Part shown: positions 56,901-59,900 of the stretch, in pieces | Layout: the number at the start of each line of letters is the position of its first letter | Position numbering within the stretch: position 1 is the stretch's first letter | From: Cylicocyclus nassatus | Taxonomy: Eukaryota > Nematoda > Chromadorea > Rhabditida > Strongylidae | Length of the DNA stretch: 64,000 bases | Assembly: GCA_958299035.1 (NCBI GenBank) | Contig: CATQJL010000112.1 | Span: forward strand, 88,430,636 to 88,494,635 | Direction: 5' to 3' | Notes under the pieces: generated by a model | What the model was told of the DNA's origin: nothing | What the model saw: the letters and a program-made list of their open reading frames with translations, nothing else | The model's database searches: none | Made by a program: the position numbers and the translations under genes

Positions 56901-58983
56901 TTAACTTCTGTCGAGTACGGACCTCGAACCGGGGCGTAACTGCACTGCAAATGACAGCTGGATTACAAGGCTAACATAAACAGATAGAGTAAAAATTAAT
57001 GAACCGTCATAATCTTGTTTACGAGCGCAGGTAGATTCTCGCCTTCAAACGCTTTCTGCAGGCAAACCATCTCATAAAGAATGCAGCCTAAGGCCCACAT
57101 GTCACTCTTCTCGTTGTAAGGTCGACCAGAGCACTATAAAAGATCTTCACAGCTTGCAGGTAGGAATACTGCTTACATATATATGTACACTGCTTACGAA
57201 AGCCTTAGCAAAGAGTCTTCGTTCTACTCACCTTTGCGCGTTCTCACTCTCCCCTCAATCAAACACTCCAATTTGAAGAAAAAGTCACCGCTGTCTTACT
57301 ACCCTTTGATCGATTTCATAGTCGAACTGTCTGGCACGTTTGGAGAGTTAGAGTGTACAGTGACTCTACCAAAAAAGATATTTTTTCAGATGTGTTACTA
57401 GTTTCGAAGTCCACATCTCAAAGTTAGTCCTAAGGCATACTTCACGCTGTACCAGTCGCTACGCGATTTCGCACTGAAGCGAGTGCCTAACTGGTCGTAA
57501 GCTTTGCGCGGCCCAAACTTAATGCGTTTTGCGACTATTTACAAAAGCTACGCGCCTCTGCACTCAAACCCGTGTACGGTTGATCTGTAGACATCCGACA
57601 AATTGAAGGATGGATGTGGCAAAATCGATGATCGGCAAAATCGCGTCAAGTATGACTTACAAGGGAACGATCCCAACTTAAGGTGGCGAGATGGAATAAA
57701 CCGCATATCATTATATGCGTCTTGATGAGCTGATTGCAAATCTACCTTCCATATCTGCGACAACGTTATCTGGAAGAAGTTATGAAAGGTTAAAAACGTG
57801 AAGTAACGGGGGTTTTAGTGCATATTTCGCTTCAAATTCCAACTTGGGAGTGTATGACTAGCATGATATTGAGTGTACCGATTTCAATGAATGCTCACAC
57901 TCTAAAGAAACACAAATAAGTGTTTTTGAACAACTAATTTTCGAGGTATTGCGCTGTATATTTGCCAAATTTGGACTTTTCATTCTCATAGCTTTTACCA
58001 AAGAACTTTAGTTGCTTTTTAGCTGTTCAAAAACATTTATTTGCTTTTCTTTTGAATGTGAGCATTTCGTGAAATTAGTACACTCAATATGATGCTAGTC
58101 GCGCACTTCCAAGTTGGATTTTAAAGCAAATTATGCATCAAAACCCCCGTTACTTCACATTTTTAACCTTTCATAACTTCTTCCAGATAATGTTGTCGCA
58201 GATATGGAAGGTAGATTTGGAATCAGCTCATCAAGACGCGTCTAATAGTATGCGGTTCATTCCAATTCGCCACCTTAAGTTGGGATCGTTCCCTTGTTAG
58301 GCCTTGAACTGACGCTTAGCGTAGGAGCAGGAACTAAGGCTCGTATGCTCCTACAAACCTGCTGGGAAGGCGAGTTGTGGGAAAGCGCCTTATATCTCGA
58401 TGTTTGAATCTGGTCTTACCTAGTACTTTCTATTCATCCTTCGGAGGCTCTACTACCCTAATACCTTAGCATGACGAATGACAGCGCATTGTCATATAAG
58501 CTAAGACTCCGTTGTTTTGCATGACCTTCCGGGTCCCTCAAAGCATTTCCAGGAGAATCTGCAAGATGCCAGTGCGATTGCTGCAGTAATTGATGCAGTA
58601 TACGGCCCTATGCATGAACGACGAGGAGTTCGGCATCCCCCGTTTTCAGGGAATCATGGTTGGACGCCGCTACGGCTTTTTCATCGGTGAAAGCGCCGTT
58701 CCCTCGCCGCAGAGATGCATGCATACGCGTTTACATCAATTTAAAAATAGGCCTAATCATACCCATAATATTATACCCATAATTATTCGCTTGGACCACA
58801 CAAAGAGAAGACTAAGACGAAAGCGAATAACTCACCATTTCAGGACTGATGTAATAGGGTGTACCCACAACAGTTTTTGCACCCTGAGCCAAGGTTTCTG
58901 TGCCCATGAGCTTACTGATTCCGAAGTCTCCAATCTTCACAAAGCCATCTTTCGTCAAAAACACATTTGCCGTTTTAAGATCT
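11705..58983 (-). CDS. NEK8/NEK9-like protein kinase with RCC1 repeats, multi-exon, 5' incomplete
   Basis: Spliced gene with exons (minus strand, in order) at 58983-58836, 57133-57005, 56944-56834, 56788-56645, 56590-56484, 56434-56363, 47788-47660, 35180-34832, 34666-34576, 34520-34390, 12814-12699 and 11924-11705. Every exon has AG/GT borders and reading phase is kept across every junction. The N-terminal part is the C-lobe of a Ser/Thr kinase ([19 protein letters not shown]), followed by a linker and a run of RCC1-type blades ending in an acidic C-terminal exon. Kinase plus RCC1 is the NEK8/NEK9 architecture; by family knowledge these kinases act at cilia or in mitosis, and nematodes have a NEKL-1 relative. 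The N-lobe was not found up to 64 kb. Orthology to nekl-1 is likely but not proven. Confidence 0.85.
11925..12698. other. Intron of the NEK-like gene between the last two exons
   Basis: 774 bp between exons. I see no recognisable element. A C+G-rich patch near 12030-12130 contains short CGCG repeats. Confidence 0.5.
12699..12814 (-). CDS. RCC1 repeat exon 6, isolated beyond a 21.6-kb intron
   Basis: Acceptor TTTCATTCAG, phase 0, encoding [20 protein letters not shown] and WGSK. This is exactly the strand expected after the [11 protein letters not shown] end of the previous exon. It then turns acidic ([13 protein letters not shown]) and ends TG|GTACGT with two bases left over. Its intact splice sites and continuing RCC1 pattern show that the gene extends past all the elements between 13 and 34 kb. 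Confidence 0.82.
13713..15031. mobile_element. hAT-like MITE, copy 1, with 8-bp target duplication CTTATCAC
   Basis: Termini CAGGGCCAAGC and GCTTGACCCTG form an inverted repeat. CTTATCAC lies directly before the left end (13705-13712) and directly after the right end (15032-15039). An 8-bp duplication and CAGGG ends are hAT features. The GGTGTGGCACACG subterminal block is shared with copies at 33535 and 48187. Non-coding. Confidence 0.8.
15366..15435 (+). repeat. tRNA-like segment within the TIR element, copy 1
   Basis: TGGCCTAGCGATTTAGTGAT resembles an A box, and ACAGGTTCGCG about 40 bp further on resembles a worn B box. The same module is clearer in copy 2 at 36605. Confidence 0.4.
15862..16613 (-). 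pseudogene. LINE RT motif C and C-terminal tail, active site damaged
   Basis: Begins [11 protein letters not shown] where LINE RTs normally have YADD, so the second catalytic Asp is missing (an in-frame loss of three bases would explain it). It continues [12 protein letters not shown], the thumb and, after a frame change near 16090, [15 protein letters not shown]. Confidence 0.85.
16534..17350 (-). pseudogene. LINE reverse transcriptase, motifs 0-B
   Basis: Several frames in order: [17 protein letters not shown], then [26 protein letters not shown], motif [15 protein letters not shown] with its Asp, and motif [15 protein letters not shown]. Motif C lies in the next feature. Confidence 0.85.
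17553..17735 (-). pseudogene. LINE linker between endonuclease and RT
   Basis: Charged helical segment ([20 protein letters not shown]) typical of the connector in this LINE group. It is open in a frame different from the parts on either side. Confidence 0.65.
17742..18149 (-). pseudogene. LINE endonuclease, C-terminal part
   Basis: [12 protein letters not shown] stands where GDxNxxxG is usual: the Asp is kept but Asn has become Lys. The block [20 protein letters not shown] and [11 protein letters not shown] follow. The usual IDY near the end reads ITN, so the last catalytic Asp is lost. Confidence 0.8.
18223..18591 (-). pseudogene. LINE endonuclease, N-terminal part
   Basis: Contains [20 protein letters not shown] and [12 protein letters not shown], the first two motifs of an apurinic-type LINE endonuclease (Asn, then QET with the metal-binding Glu). 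It ends where the frame slips near 18230. Confidence 0.85.
18679..18776 (-). repeat. tRNA-like head at the 5' end of the LINE
   Basis: Read on the minus strand: GGCAGAG at the start and CTCTGCC at the end form a perfect 7-bp acceptor-like stem 98 nt apart. TTGGCCGAGAGGTTAGTGCC matches an A box of the Ser/Leu class, and CAGGTTCGGCTCC resembles a B box. It begins four bases inside the LINE 5' end defined by the target duplication. The fold is not a normal tRNA between the B box and the 3' stem. It may act as an internal promoter; that is inference. Confidence 0.6.
18791..19720. other. Non-coding stretch, no gene recognised
   Basis: AT-rich. CATTCAGAATAAAGATAGATA near 15758 returns inverted near 19527-19548, so the LINE probably sits inside an older inverted repeat. 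No gene motif. Confidence 0.4.
19721..19990 (-). pseudogene. Helitron/Pif1-type helicase, C-terminal motif
   Basis: [40 protein letters not shown] matches the AxTINKSQGQTxxxVGLYL and LYVALSR blocks. Gly and Val/Ala-Leu positions are substituted. It ends at a stop near 19721. Confidence 0.85.
20017..21014. mobile_element. Palindromic mariner-like MITE inside the Helitron
   Basis: Left TTAGGTCGTTTCAAAAGTAA, right end the inverted relative (TTTGAAACGATTTGA), TA on both sides (20015-20016, 21015-21016). The inner arms also mirror each other (TATCAATCCTCAGAAG near 20240, its complement near 20795). No transposase ORF. Confidence 0.8.
20985..21122 (-). pseudogene. Helitron/Pif1-type helicase, late block
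   Basis: [20 protein letters not shown] matches [19 protein letters not shown]. It is cut at 21014 by the mariner-type insertion; the C-terminal motif resumes beyond it. Confidence 0.82.
21238..21540 (-). pseudogene. Helitron/Pif1-type helicase, middle part
   Basis: [20 protein letters not shown] then [20 protein letters not shown] matches the EAxDRxLRDIMxxxxPFGGKxxxxGGDFRQxLPV block. One glycine of GGDFRQ is Asn. Confidence 0.85.
21545..21735. repeat. TTCGAAT-rich segment, left
   Basis: Dense variants of ATTCGAATA and TCGAATGAA. A similar segment occurs at 22820-23080. Together they bracket about 1.1 kb of sequence inside the Helitron. Confidence 0.6.
21780..22095 (+). repeat. Imperfect tandem units of the dispersed repeat
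   Basis: About three units each containing ACCAACTCC, TCCAAAAATCGA, AAAGTA and ATAATCGGCACCCTCA, spaced near 100 bp. Related to the 5056 repeat. Confidence 0.55.
22096..22819 (+). other. Segment between the TTCGAA-rich blocks, with an unrecognised ORF
   Basis: An open stretch of 121 codons at 22448-22813 contains acidic, charged peptide ([34 protein letters not shown]) ending at a stop. The position between inverted AT-rich repeats would suit a transposon passenger or transposase fragment, but I recognise no family motif. Confidence 0.25.
22820..23080. repeat. TTCGAAT-rich segment, right
   Basis: Repeated ATTCGAAACCC and GTTTTTTGATTATTCGAG units about 50 bp apart, then scattered TTCGAA. Partner of 21545-21735. 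Confidence 0.6.
23100..23280 (-). pseudogene. Helitron helicase Walker A, degenerate
   Basis: The minus strand reads [13 protein letters not shown] where FLDGPGGTGKTFL is expected. The P-loop glycine before Lys is now Asp, so ATP binding is unlikely. Confidence 0.65.
23510..23838 (-). pseudogene. Helitron helicase entry region
   Basis: [20 protein letters not shown] then [13 protein letters not shown] match the IGRxYxVxPxDxERFYLRLLL block. After a frame slip, [18 protein letters not shown] matches the LLxDDxEWxxxLxEA block. Confidence 0.82.
24119..25517. repeat. 1.4-kb near-perfect palindrome with internal periodic motif
   Basis: The left arm (from AGTAAATGGTGTATTTGGAA) is mirrored by the right arm (TTCCAAATACACCATTTACT near 25483), with a centre near 24815. 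GTTGCGACTTCATAGGTT appears at 24331, 24508 and 24676, and inverted near 24945, 25113 and 25289, a spacing near 170 bp. The centre is itself a small inverted repeat (GGGGAGACTTTTTAGGCC type). It lies inside the Helitron. ORFs here are incidental. Confidence 0.85.
25790..25990 (-). pseudogene. Helitron segment between Rep and helicase
   Basis: [20 protein letters not shown], then [20 protein letters not shown], matches the DEIxxYxxxRYV and SHxVxRLAVHLPxQQTVxF blocks. The frame stays open to 25523 but turns into low-complexity Gly-rich sequence. Confidence 0.8.
26307..26768. mobile_element. Tourist-like foldback element, 3-bp TAA duplication
   Basis: AAGGAAAGCTACCTAACTTA at the left is mirrored by TAAGTTAGGTAGCTTCCCTT at the right. 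TAA lies on both sides (26304-26306, 26769-26771). The arms contain GAATCAGCTTCAAACGCTGA. Member of the CAAGGGAA-ended family. Confidence 0.75.
27076..28760 (-). pseudogene. RTE reverse transcriptase and C-terminal region
   Basis: Blocks in order: [39 protein letters not shown], then (other frames) the [13 protein letters not shown] region near 28030, GVRQGDT near 27860, and [15 protein letters not shown] with an intact FADD. The 235-codon stretch 27076-27783 continues through [10 protein letters not shown] to [20 protein letters not shown]. Confidence 0.88.
29041..29105 (+). repeat. tRNA-like block, left arm of foldback
   Basis: TCTGGTGTAATGGTTAGTGC is a close A box and ATAGGTTCAAATCC a close B box, about 35 bp apart as in tRNA genes. 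No matching acceptor stem is seen, so it is a derived module. Confidence 0.5.
29299..29370 (-). repeat. tRNA-like block, right arm of foldback
   Basis: The minus strand reads TGGTCTAGTGGTTAGTGCGA (A box) and CTAGGTTCGAGTCC (B box). It is better preserved than the left arm. No convincing cloverleaf. Confidence 0.5.
29506..30058 (-). pseudogene. RTE endonuclease, C-terminal half
   Basis: [18 protein letters not shown] keeps the GxFNAKxG motif. [10 protein letters not shown] and [13 protein letters not shown] (SDHRLL equivalent, Ser to Met) follow, then [17 protein letters not shown]. Frames change between blocks. Confidence 0.85.
30060..30270. repeat. Small foldback element inside the RTE endonuclease
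   Basis: ATACCTCAAGCGATTTCAGT near 30059 is mirrored by ACTGAAATCGCGTGAGGTAT near 30249, with arms of about 50 bp (CGCCACGCGAT shared). It separates the endonuclease block ending FYREGK from the one beginning CTFYKV. Confidence 0.7.
30275..30774 (-). pseudogene. RTE endonuclease, N-terminal half
   Basis: [20 protein letters not shown] is the first motif. After frame changes, [36 protein letters not shown] and [20 protein letters not shown] follow. It stops where the foldback enters. Confidence 0.85.
30775..31110 (-). other. G+C-rich 5' leader of the RTE LINE
   Basis: G+C is well above the surroundings, with several short hairpins (e.g. ATCCCTCTGAGAGGGAGAT near 31058). It lies directly upstream of the endonuclease in element orientation. 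Likely the LINE 5' untranslated and promoter region; this is inference from position. Confidence 0.5.
31111..31547. other. Non-coding stretch between RTE leader and Helitron Rep
   Basis: No motif recognised. It may be Helitron sequence too decayed to read. Confidence 0.35.
31548..31787 (-). pseudogene. Helitron Rep, degenerate HUH motif
   Basis: [13 protein letters not shown] stands where FQKRGLPHCHMLL is expected. Both histidines of the HUH nuclease motif are replaced (Tyr, Arg), so this Rep is dead. [13 protein letters not shown] follows as the HxPCGxxxxxxPC block. Confidence 0.82.
31840..32060 (-). pseudogene. Helitron Rep, middle part
   Basis: [12 protein letters not shown] matches the PRAMQQxYQDAM block. 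After a frame slip, LTVNCNPRW matches the FxTxTCNPxW block. Two reading frames are needed. Confidence 0.75.
32066..32347 (-). pseudogene. Helitron Rep domain, N-terminal part
   Basis: [20 protein letters not shown] and [16 protein letters not shown] match the LFQQYVVDAYVKxEQNRL block of Helitron Rep proteins. It ends GLSPGRR at a stop. Confidence 0.8.
32344..32601 (-). pseudogene. Helitron N-terminal block
   Basis: The peptide has [16 protein letters not shown], matching the conserved block before the Rep domain of animal Helitrons (PTxNEVAxxxVGE). The frame changes soon after. Confidence 0.7.
32602..33534. other. Stretch with no recognised gene
   Basis: May include the Helitron 5' part, where the minus strand has open segments such as [19 protein letters not shown], but I cannot assign it. 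From 33000 there are relics resembling hAT-MITE arms (AGTGTGGCAGGCACAG). Confidence 0.3.
33535..34170. mobile_element. hAT-like MITE, copy 2, 8-bp duplication GTTATGCC
   Basis: Left AAGGGTCAAGC, right GCTTGACCCTG. GTTATGCC lies on both sides (33527-33534, 34171-34178). The interior TTGAAGGCCCTGTCAAA and CCATAATTAGCATGTCAA match copy 1 at 13810-13870. Located in the large intron of the NEK-like gene. Confidence 0.85.
34390..34520 (-). CDS. RCC1 repeat exon 5
   Basis: Begins TATGTAG|TC and encodes [20 protein letters not shown] then IGHAQS, an RCC1 blade with FFFGCNxNxELGIG in place of the usual WGxNxxGQLG. It ends with [11 protein letters not shown] at a TCG|GTACGA donor, phase 0. The following intron is about 21.6 kb. 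Confidence 0.85.
34576..34666 (-). CDS. RCC1 repeat exon 4
   Basis: Short exon after TATTTTAG, encoding [20 protein letters not shown] and KYHSG. This is the outer strand PxxL plus the VxxIxxGxxHS strand of an RCC1 blade. It ends G|GTGAGA with one base left over, completed by the TC of the next exon to give valine. It is too short to be seen without its neighbours. Confidence 0.85.
34832..35180 (-). CDS. RCC1 repeat exon 3 (largest exon)
   Basis: Encodes [20 protein letters not shown] followed by [14 protein letters not shown], a canonical RCC1 blade. A second, looser blade follows ([20 protein letters not shown]). Donor GAAGC|GTAAGT is preferred in phase 0. A second good donor 36 nt downstream (GTTAG|GTAAGT) is out of phase with the next exon. 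The upstream intron is 12.5 kb and holds the Penelope-like, Tourist-like and MITE insertions. Confidence 0.9.
35537..36875. mobile_element. TIR element of the GGTCGGTAGTAA family, copy 2, intact length
   Basis: GGTCGGTAGTAA at the left and TTACTACCGACC at the right. AACTCAGAGTTA-type 12-mers cluster at both ends (35558-35605, 35770-35835, 36765-36850). Three TTTACGGTAGAT blocks are repeated in the middle at about 120-bp spacing. No transposase. Copy 1 is at 12992-15592. Confidence 0.8.
36605..36675 (+). repeat. tRNA-like segment within the TIR element, copy 2
   Basis: TGGGCTAGCGGTTTAGTGAT (A box), then ACAGGTTCAAGTCCC (B box) 35 bp further on. It is kept in the same position in copy 1. Confidence 0.5.
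36876..38160. other. Intronic stretch with no recognised gene
   Basis: The longest ORF (37144-37566, plus, 140 codons) is hydrophobic with low-complexity Ser/Leu/Phe sequence and no family motif, in a pyrimidine-rich background. I do not consider it a gene. Confidence 0.4.
38169..38204. repeat. Near-perfect 34-nt hairpin
   Basis: GAGGTAATCTG and CAGATTACCTC flank GCATTCTCAATG, which continues the pairing. Confidence 0.7.
38494..38526. repeat. Short perfect palindrome
   Basis: TTTTTGCTTAGAATT and AATTCTAAGCAAAAA pair around TGC. Probably the centre of a larger weak inverted repeat. Confidence 0.65.
39156..40470. mobile_element. Mariner-like MITE with TTAGGGTGATCGGTAAAAAA ends
   Basis: The left end is mirrored by TTTTTTACCGATCACCCTAA at the right. 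TA duplicated on both sides (39154-39155, 40471-40472). It carries a Tourist-like element at 39480-39932. No transposase. Confidence 0.85.
39480..39932. mobile_element. Tourist-like foldback element, TGA duplication
   Basis: CAAGGGAACCGTGCCGATTC at the left, CGACTCGACACGGTTTCCTTG-type inverted end at the right. TGA on both sides. The arms share GGTGATTCCAAATCTGC and TCCAGAGGCGCTTGGCAGAT. Related sequence, truncated, at 50190-50320. Confidence 0.8.
40949..41840. other. Intronic stretch with no recognised gene
   Basis: ORFs of 74-94 codons on both strands overlap one another around 41200-41500 and have no recognisable domain. Base composition rises in G+C. Probably a dispersed repeat. Confidence 0.35.
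42315..42909 (-). pseudogene. Penelope-like RT, YVDD and thumb
   Basis: Across two frames: [19 protein letters not shown], then [40 protein letters not shown] and [20 protein letters not shown]. Both Asp of YVDD are kept. Confidence 0.85.
43130..43411 (-). pseudogene. Penelope-like RT, N-terminal palm
   Basis: Open stretch with [33 protein letters not shown] and [20 protein letters not shown], the Penelope/telomerase-type RT motif 3 and motif A with its Asp. Confidence 0.82.
43490..43822. repeat. Palindrome between the two Penelope copies
   Basis: GCAGATCTGGACCTATTGGG to about 43620 is repeated inverted at 43695-43822 with few differences (CTTTTACGTGGAAAGTACTT in both). The centre is G+C-rich and mirrors itself (CCCGCGACC...). 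Probably a TIR element sitting at the junction. Confidence 0.75.
43815..44575 (+). mobile_element. Penelope-like element, inverted 3'-end copy with GIY-YIG core
   Basis: Reads on the plus strand, inverted to the main copy and matching its 3' end (42380-41846). It contains [20 protein letters not shown], then [20 protein letters not shown], near 43965-44115, the Penelope GIY-YIG endonuclease core missing from the other copy. The YIG of the motif is present; the preceding GIY block is damaged. Confidence 0.78.
44576..45156. other. Intronic stretch, no recognised gene
   Basis: Contains a long G/A-rich run (44715-44790, GGGGGAGGGGGGG). No coding motif. Confidence 0.4.
45345..45416 (+). repeat. 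tRNA-like block, left arm
   Basis: A-box-like GCGTGAAGTGGTGAGTGC and B box GCCGGGTTCGAGTCC, 72 nt long like a tRNA. Mirrored at 45959-46030. Confidence 0.5.
45959..46030 (-). repeat. tRNA-like block, right arm
   Basis: 72 nt on the minus strand. GTGGCAG and TTGTCGC can pair over 7 positions with wobbles, CCTG/CAGG forms an anticodon-like stem, and GGGTTCGAGTCCC is a B box. The loop lacks T33 and the T stem is incomplete, so it is tRNA-derived rather than a functional tRNA. Confidence 0.5.
46219..47659. other. Intronic stretch, no recognised gene
   Basis: The 138-codon ORF at 46403 has no family motif and is AT-driven. No repeats recognised from elsewhere in the window. Confidence 0.4.
47660..47788 (-). 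CDS. RCC1 repeat exon 2
   Basis: The acceptor CCTAG|T supplies the base completing a serine codon, giving GNGFSHYFAL across the 8.6-kb intron, an RCC1-like GxxHxxAL strand. The exon continues [19 protein letters not shown], a degenerate blade in which the usual WGxNxxGQLG is [11 protein letters not shown]. It ends AG|GTAAAA in the same phase as the next acceptor. Confidence 0.85.
48187..49646. mobile_element. hAT-like MITE, copy 3
   Basis: AGGGTCAAGCAAGAGGTGTG at the left, CACGCTTGACCTT at the right. Flanks ATCATAAC and ATCAACTA are only similar, so the duplication has decayed. The interior carries a 200-bp insertion (48487-48691) absent from copy 1. Confidence 0.7.
48487..48691. repeat. Small TIR insertion inside hAT-like MITE copy 3
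   Basis: TCTGCCCCAATC at the left is mirrored by GATTGGAGCAGA at the right. Sequence on both sides of it matches copy 1 without the insert. G+C-rich interior. Confidence 0.6.
49789..50040. repeat. Foldback with G+C-rich inner arms
   Basis: GGCTGCTGGAAGGCGGGGCT (49848) is mirrored at 49964-49984. Weaker pairing continues outward to CCTTTGCTT/AAGCAAAAGG. Confidence 0.65.
50190..50320. repeat. Fragment of a Tourist-like foldback
   Basis: ATATGCTTAAGCTCAACACT through CAGCGTCCAGAAGCGTTTGC matches 39710-39845 of the element at 39480-39932. One arm only. Confidence 0.55.
51068..51352 (+). pseudogene. Second Gypsy gag C-terminus with zinc knuckle
   Basis: [16 protein letters not shown] keeps the CCHC pattern. 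The surrounding sequence ([12 protein letters not shown]) matches the first copy. Confidence 0.75.
51730..52181 (+). pseudogene. Second Gypsy RT fragment up to YLDD
   Basis: [12 protein letters not shown], then (other frames) [20 protein letters not shown] and AAYLDDIIA. The reading is interrupted right after YLDD by the inserted element. Confidence 0.8.
52340..52380. repeat. Perfect 15-bp-stem hairpin
   Basis: ACATCCGTTCACGTT and AACGTGAACGGATGT flank an 11-nt loop. Confidence 0.85.
52803..52876 (-). repeat. tRNA-like block in the inserted element
   Basis: Minus strand: TGGTTTGATCAAACGGTAAG resembles an A-box region and TGTGGTTCGAATCCG is a good B box. The stems do not close well, so derived or coincidental. 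Confidence 0.35.
53040..53960 (+). pseudogene. Second Gypsy RT thumb and RNase H
   Basis: Matches the first copy in several frames: [37 protein letters not shown] and the [13 protein letters not shown] block. Many stops. Confidence 0.75.
54100..55165 (+). pseudogene. Second Gypsy integrase
   Basis: Core at 54478-54753: [20 protein letters not shown] and [18 protein letters not shown] (Asp and Glu kept, Asn of SDNG changed to His). The upstream zinc finger and first Asp region are broken. Confidence 0.8.
55171..55713. mobile_element. TIR element with AGATAATYGCCGGGGGYAGG ends, copy 1
   Basis: Inserted before the Gypsy 3' LTR; GTA lies on both sides of the insertion region when compared with the first Gypsy copy. 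The interior shares ACCGGAAAAATAGTTCGCTG and the CGAGAATATGCAAAA block with copy 2 at 60430. Confidence 0.65.
55762..55973 (+). repeat. 3' LTR of second Gypsy copy
   Basis: TGTTGTTAG to TTCTATTACA, 212 bp, aligned with the first element's LTR (GTGGCTGCGGCGTACC, TTTTTCTATTAAATTGTCAA) but much diverged. It has no internal 46-bp duplication. Confidence 0.8.
55974..56362. other. Intronic sequence next to the Gypsy remnant
   Basis: No repeats or motifs recognised; it ends at the donor of the exon at 56363. Confidence 0.4.
56363..56434 (-). CDS. RCC1 repeat exon 1b, after a 49-nt intron
   Basis: Continues the blade with [20 protein letters not shown] and GNGF, matching the RCC1 pattern in which VxAL is followed by VxxVxxG. 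The acceptor TTTCCAG is chosen because only it restores frame with the preceding donor; the other AG 13 nt upstream (ATACAG) leads to a stop. It ends AG|GTAAGC, two bases into a codon. Confidence 0.82.
56484..56590 (-). CDS. RCC1 repeat exon 1a
   Basis: Begins after CTTCAG and encodes [20 protein letters not shown] followed by [12 protein letters not shown]. This is a complete RCC1 signature: the cysteine strand, a hydrophobic turn, then WGxNxxGQLGLGD. It ends two bases into a codon at a G|GTATAC donor. Confidence 0.88.
56645..56788 (-). CDS. Linker exon between kinase and RCC1 domains
   Basis: Forty-eight codons, phase 0, acceptor ATTTAG and donor AAG|GTAATT. The peptide is polar with no catalytic motif. 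Its end ([15 protein letters not shown]) leads into the first RCC1 blade, as expected for a linker followed by the outer strand of a blade. Assignment rests on splice signals, phase and position. Confidence 0.8.
56834..56944 (-). CDS. NEK-like kinase exon: end of kinase domain
   Basis: Thirty-seven codons, phase 0 at both ends, acceptor TTTGCAG. The peptide runs from [14 protein letters not shown] to [17 protein letters not shown]. The LDPxARP block is the subdomain XI arginine motif that closes the kinase fold. The 60-bp intron upstream is of normal nematode size. Confidence 0.88.
57005..57133 (-). CDS. NEK-like kinase exon: subdomains IX-X
   Basis: Forty-three codons in phase 0 between a TTATAG acceptor and a GT donor. 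It encodes [18 protein letters not shown], the helix F block with the invariant Asp of SDxWALGC, then [15 protein letters not shown], which matches the NEK8-type helix G region. The Cys-Ser-Gly-Arg start continues directly from the SPEM end of the previous exon. The intron between them is 1.7 kb and contains the palindromic element at 57660-58296. Confidence 0.9.
57660..58296. mobile_element. Tourist-like foldback element, TTA duplication, nearly perfect arms
   Basis: CAAGGGAACGATCCCAACTT is mirrored by AAGTTGGGATCGTTCCCTTG. TTA on both sides (57657-57659, 58297-58299). Arms of about 300 bp with few differences. It contains GCTGATTCCAAATCTACCTT and TCCATATCTGCGACAAC. It lies in the intron between two kinase exons. 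Confidence 0.9.
58836..58983 (-). CDS. NEK-like kinase exon: catalytic loop, DFG and activation segment
   Basis: The exon starts after a TTTCAG acceptor with one base completing the arginine of HRD. It encodes DLKTANVFL (catalytic Asp and metal-binding Asn), then GDFGISKLM and the activation segment ending [10 protein letters not shown], and finishes at an ATG|GTGAGT donor in phase 0. GDFGISK and TPYYISPE are typical of the NEK family. The upstream exon carrying the HR of HRD was not found. A 170-codon ORF on the opposite strand here is only the shadow of this exon. Confidence 0.9.
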
Positions 58984-59159
58984 CTGAAAGTCTGTGTCTA
59001 TTATGTACCATTCTCTTGCCTTCCATTTCCCGCTTCACCAAACATTTATGTGAGGATAATTTTCACCACAAAAAACTTTCCTGGATATGGTGCGTTTTAT
59101 AACTCCAAGACATTCCAATTATCCAAATCTGTCGACTTTGTGCAAGTACGCCATGTCAT

Positions 59160-59490
59160 ATTAGGTTAACAACTAGGTTTCGCAAGTACTTTTATAATTT
59201 CTCTCTTTACATATGATGCACTCAAATTTTCCCATCATGTAGGTCGTGATGTAAGCTACAAGCGCAGCCACGGTTCTGCAGTAATCTGACGTTGCAGTTA
59301 GGGTTACGGTTGGTATGCGGTACAAGAGGAAAAGTTATGAATTATTGCAAATTTAGCTGAAACTTTGTAGGAGGGTTATCTGACATGCTGATTACGAAAA
59401 CGACCTTGGTTTTGCATGGTAGGGGTTTTTTTTGTAAGTTTACAGTTGGTTTACAGTATGAGGTCTCGCGCTAAACAAGAAAAGAGGTGT
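59160..59490. repeat. Fragment with TTTACGGTA-type units
   Basis: GGTTACGGTTGGTATGCGGT and AAGTTTACAGTTGGTTTACA resemble the middle repeats of the GGTCGGTAGTAA family (36075-36340). Degenerate. Confidence 0.4.
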
Positions 59491-59900
59491 TAATTTGATA
59501 AATGAATATGATATTCGTGTTCAGCAAAGCAAATAACCCCATCATGCAAAGTTGATTGTTTTTGATTCAGTCGCCGCTCAAGTTTACAAGCTGGATCTAG
59601 AGCTTCGTGTTCTGTTTTATTCCGCATTTTCTTTATCTTCTCTTGCGGTTGAGGACTGTCTAGTTTCAGTTGTCTGCATCTTCTTTTCATTTTTTTTCTC
59701 ATTCTGGTGCACCTCGAGTGTATTTATGAAAAAAAAAGTTTTGGCGAATTCTGAAACTTCGACTCTTAGCGACTGACGCTTGTCCTCAAGCAGCTTGCGT
59801 ATAGCGGGTCGTTCAACCCTGTAAGACCGCCAAATCCTGGATTTGTCTTCGAATTCCATTTCTTCCTTACTGCGCTAGATGAGTCAACCTCTAGCAACAA
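59490..59900 (-). pseudogene. Unrecognised charged ORFs, possibly a gene or element fragment
   Basis: Two overlapping minus-strand frames give protein-like, charged sequence (RIWRSYRVERPAIRKLLEDK; then QPQEKIKKMRNKTEHEALD). The shift between them near 59700 coincides with a run of A. I recognise no family. It could be an exon of the kinase gene's 5' part, a decayed transposase or chance. Confidence 0.2.

Noticed and set aside
58590..59102. 170-codon ORF on the plus strand
   Set aside because: It is antisense to the kinase activation-segment exon, has no motif, and its open frame follows from that exon's codon use.
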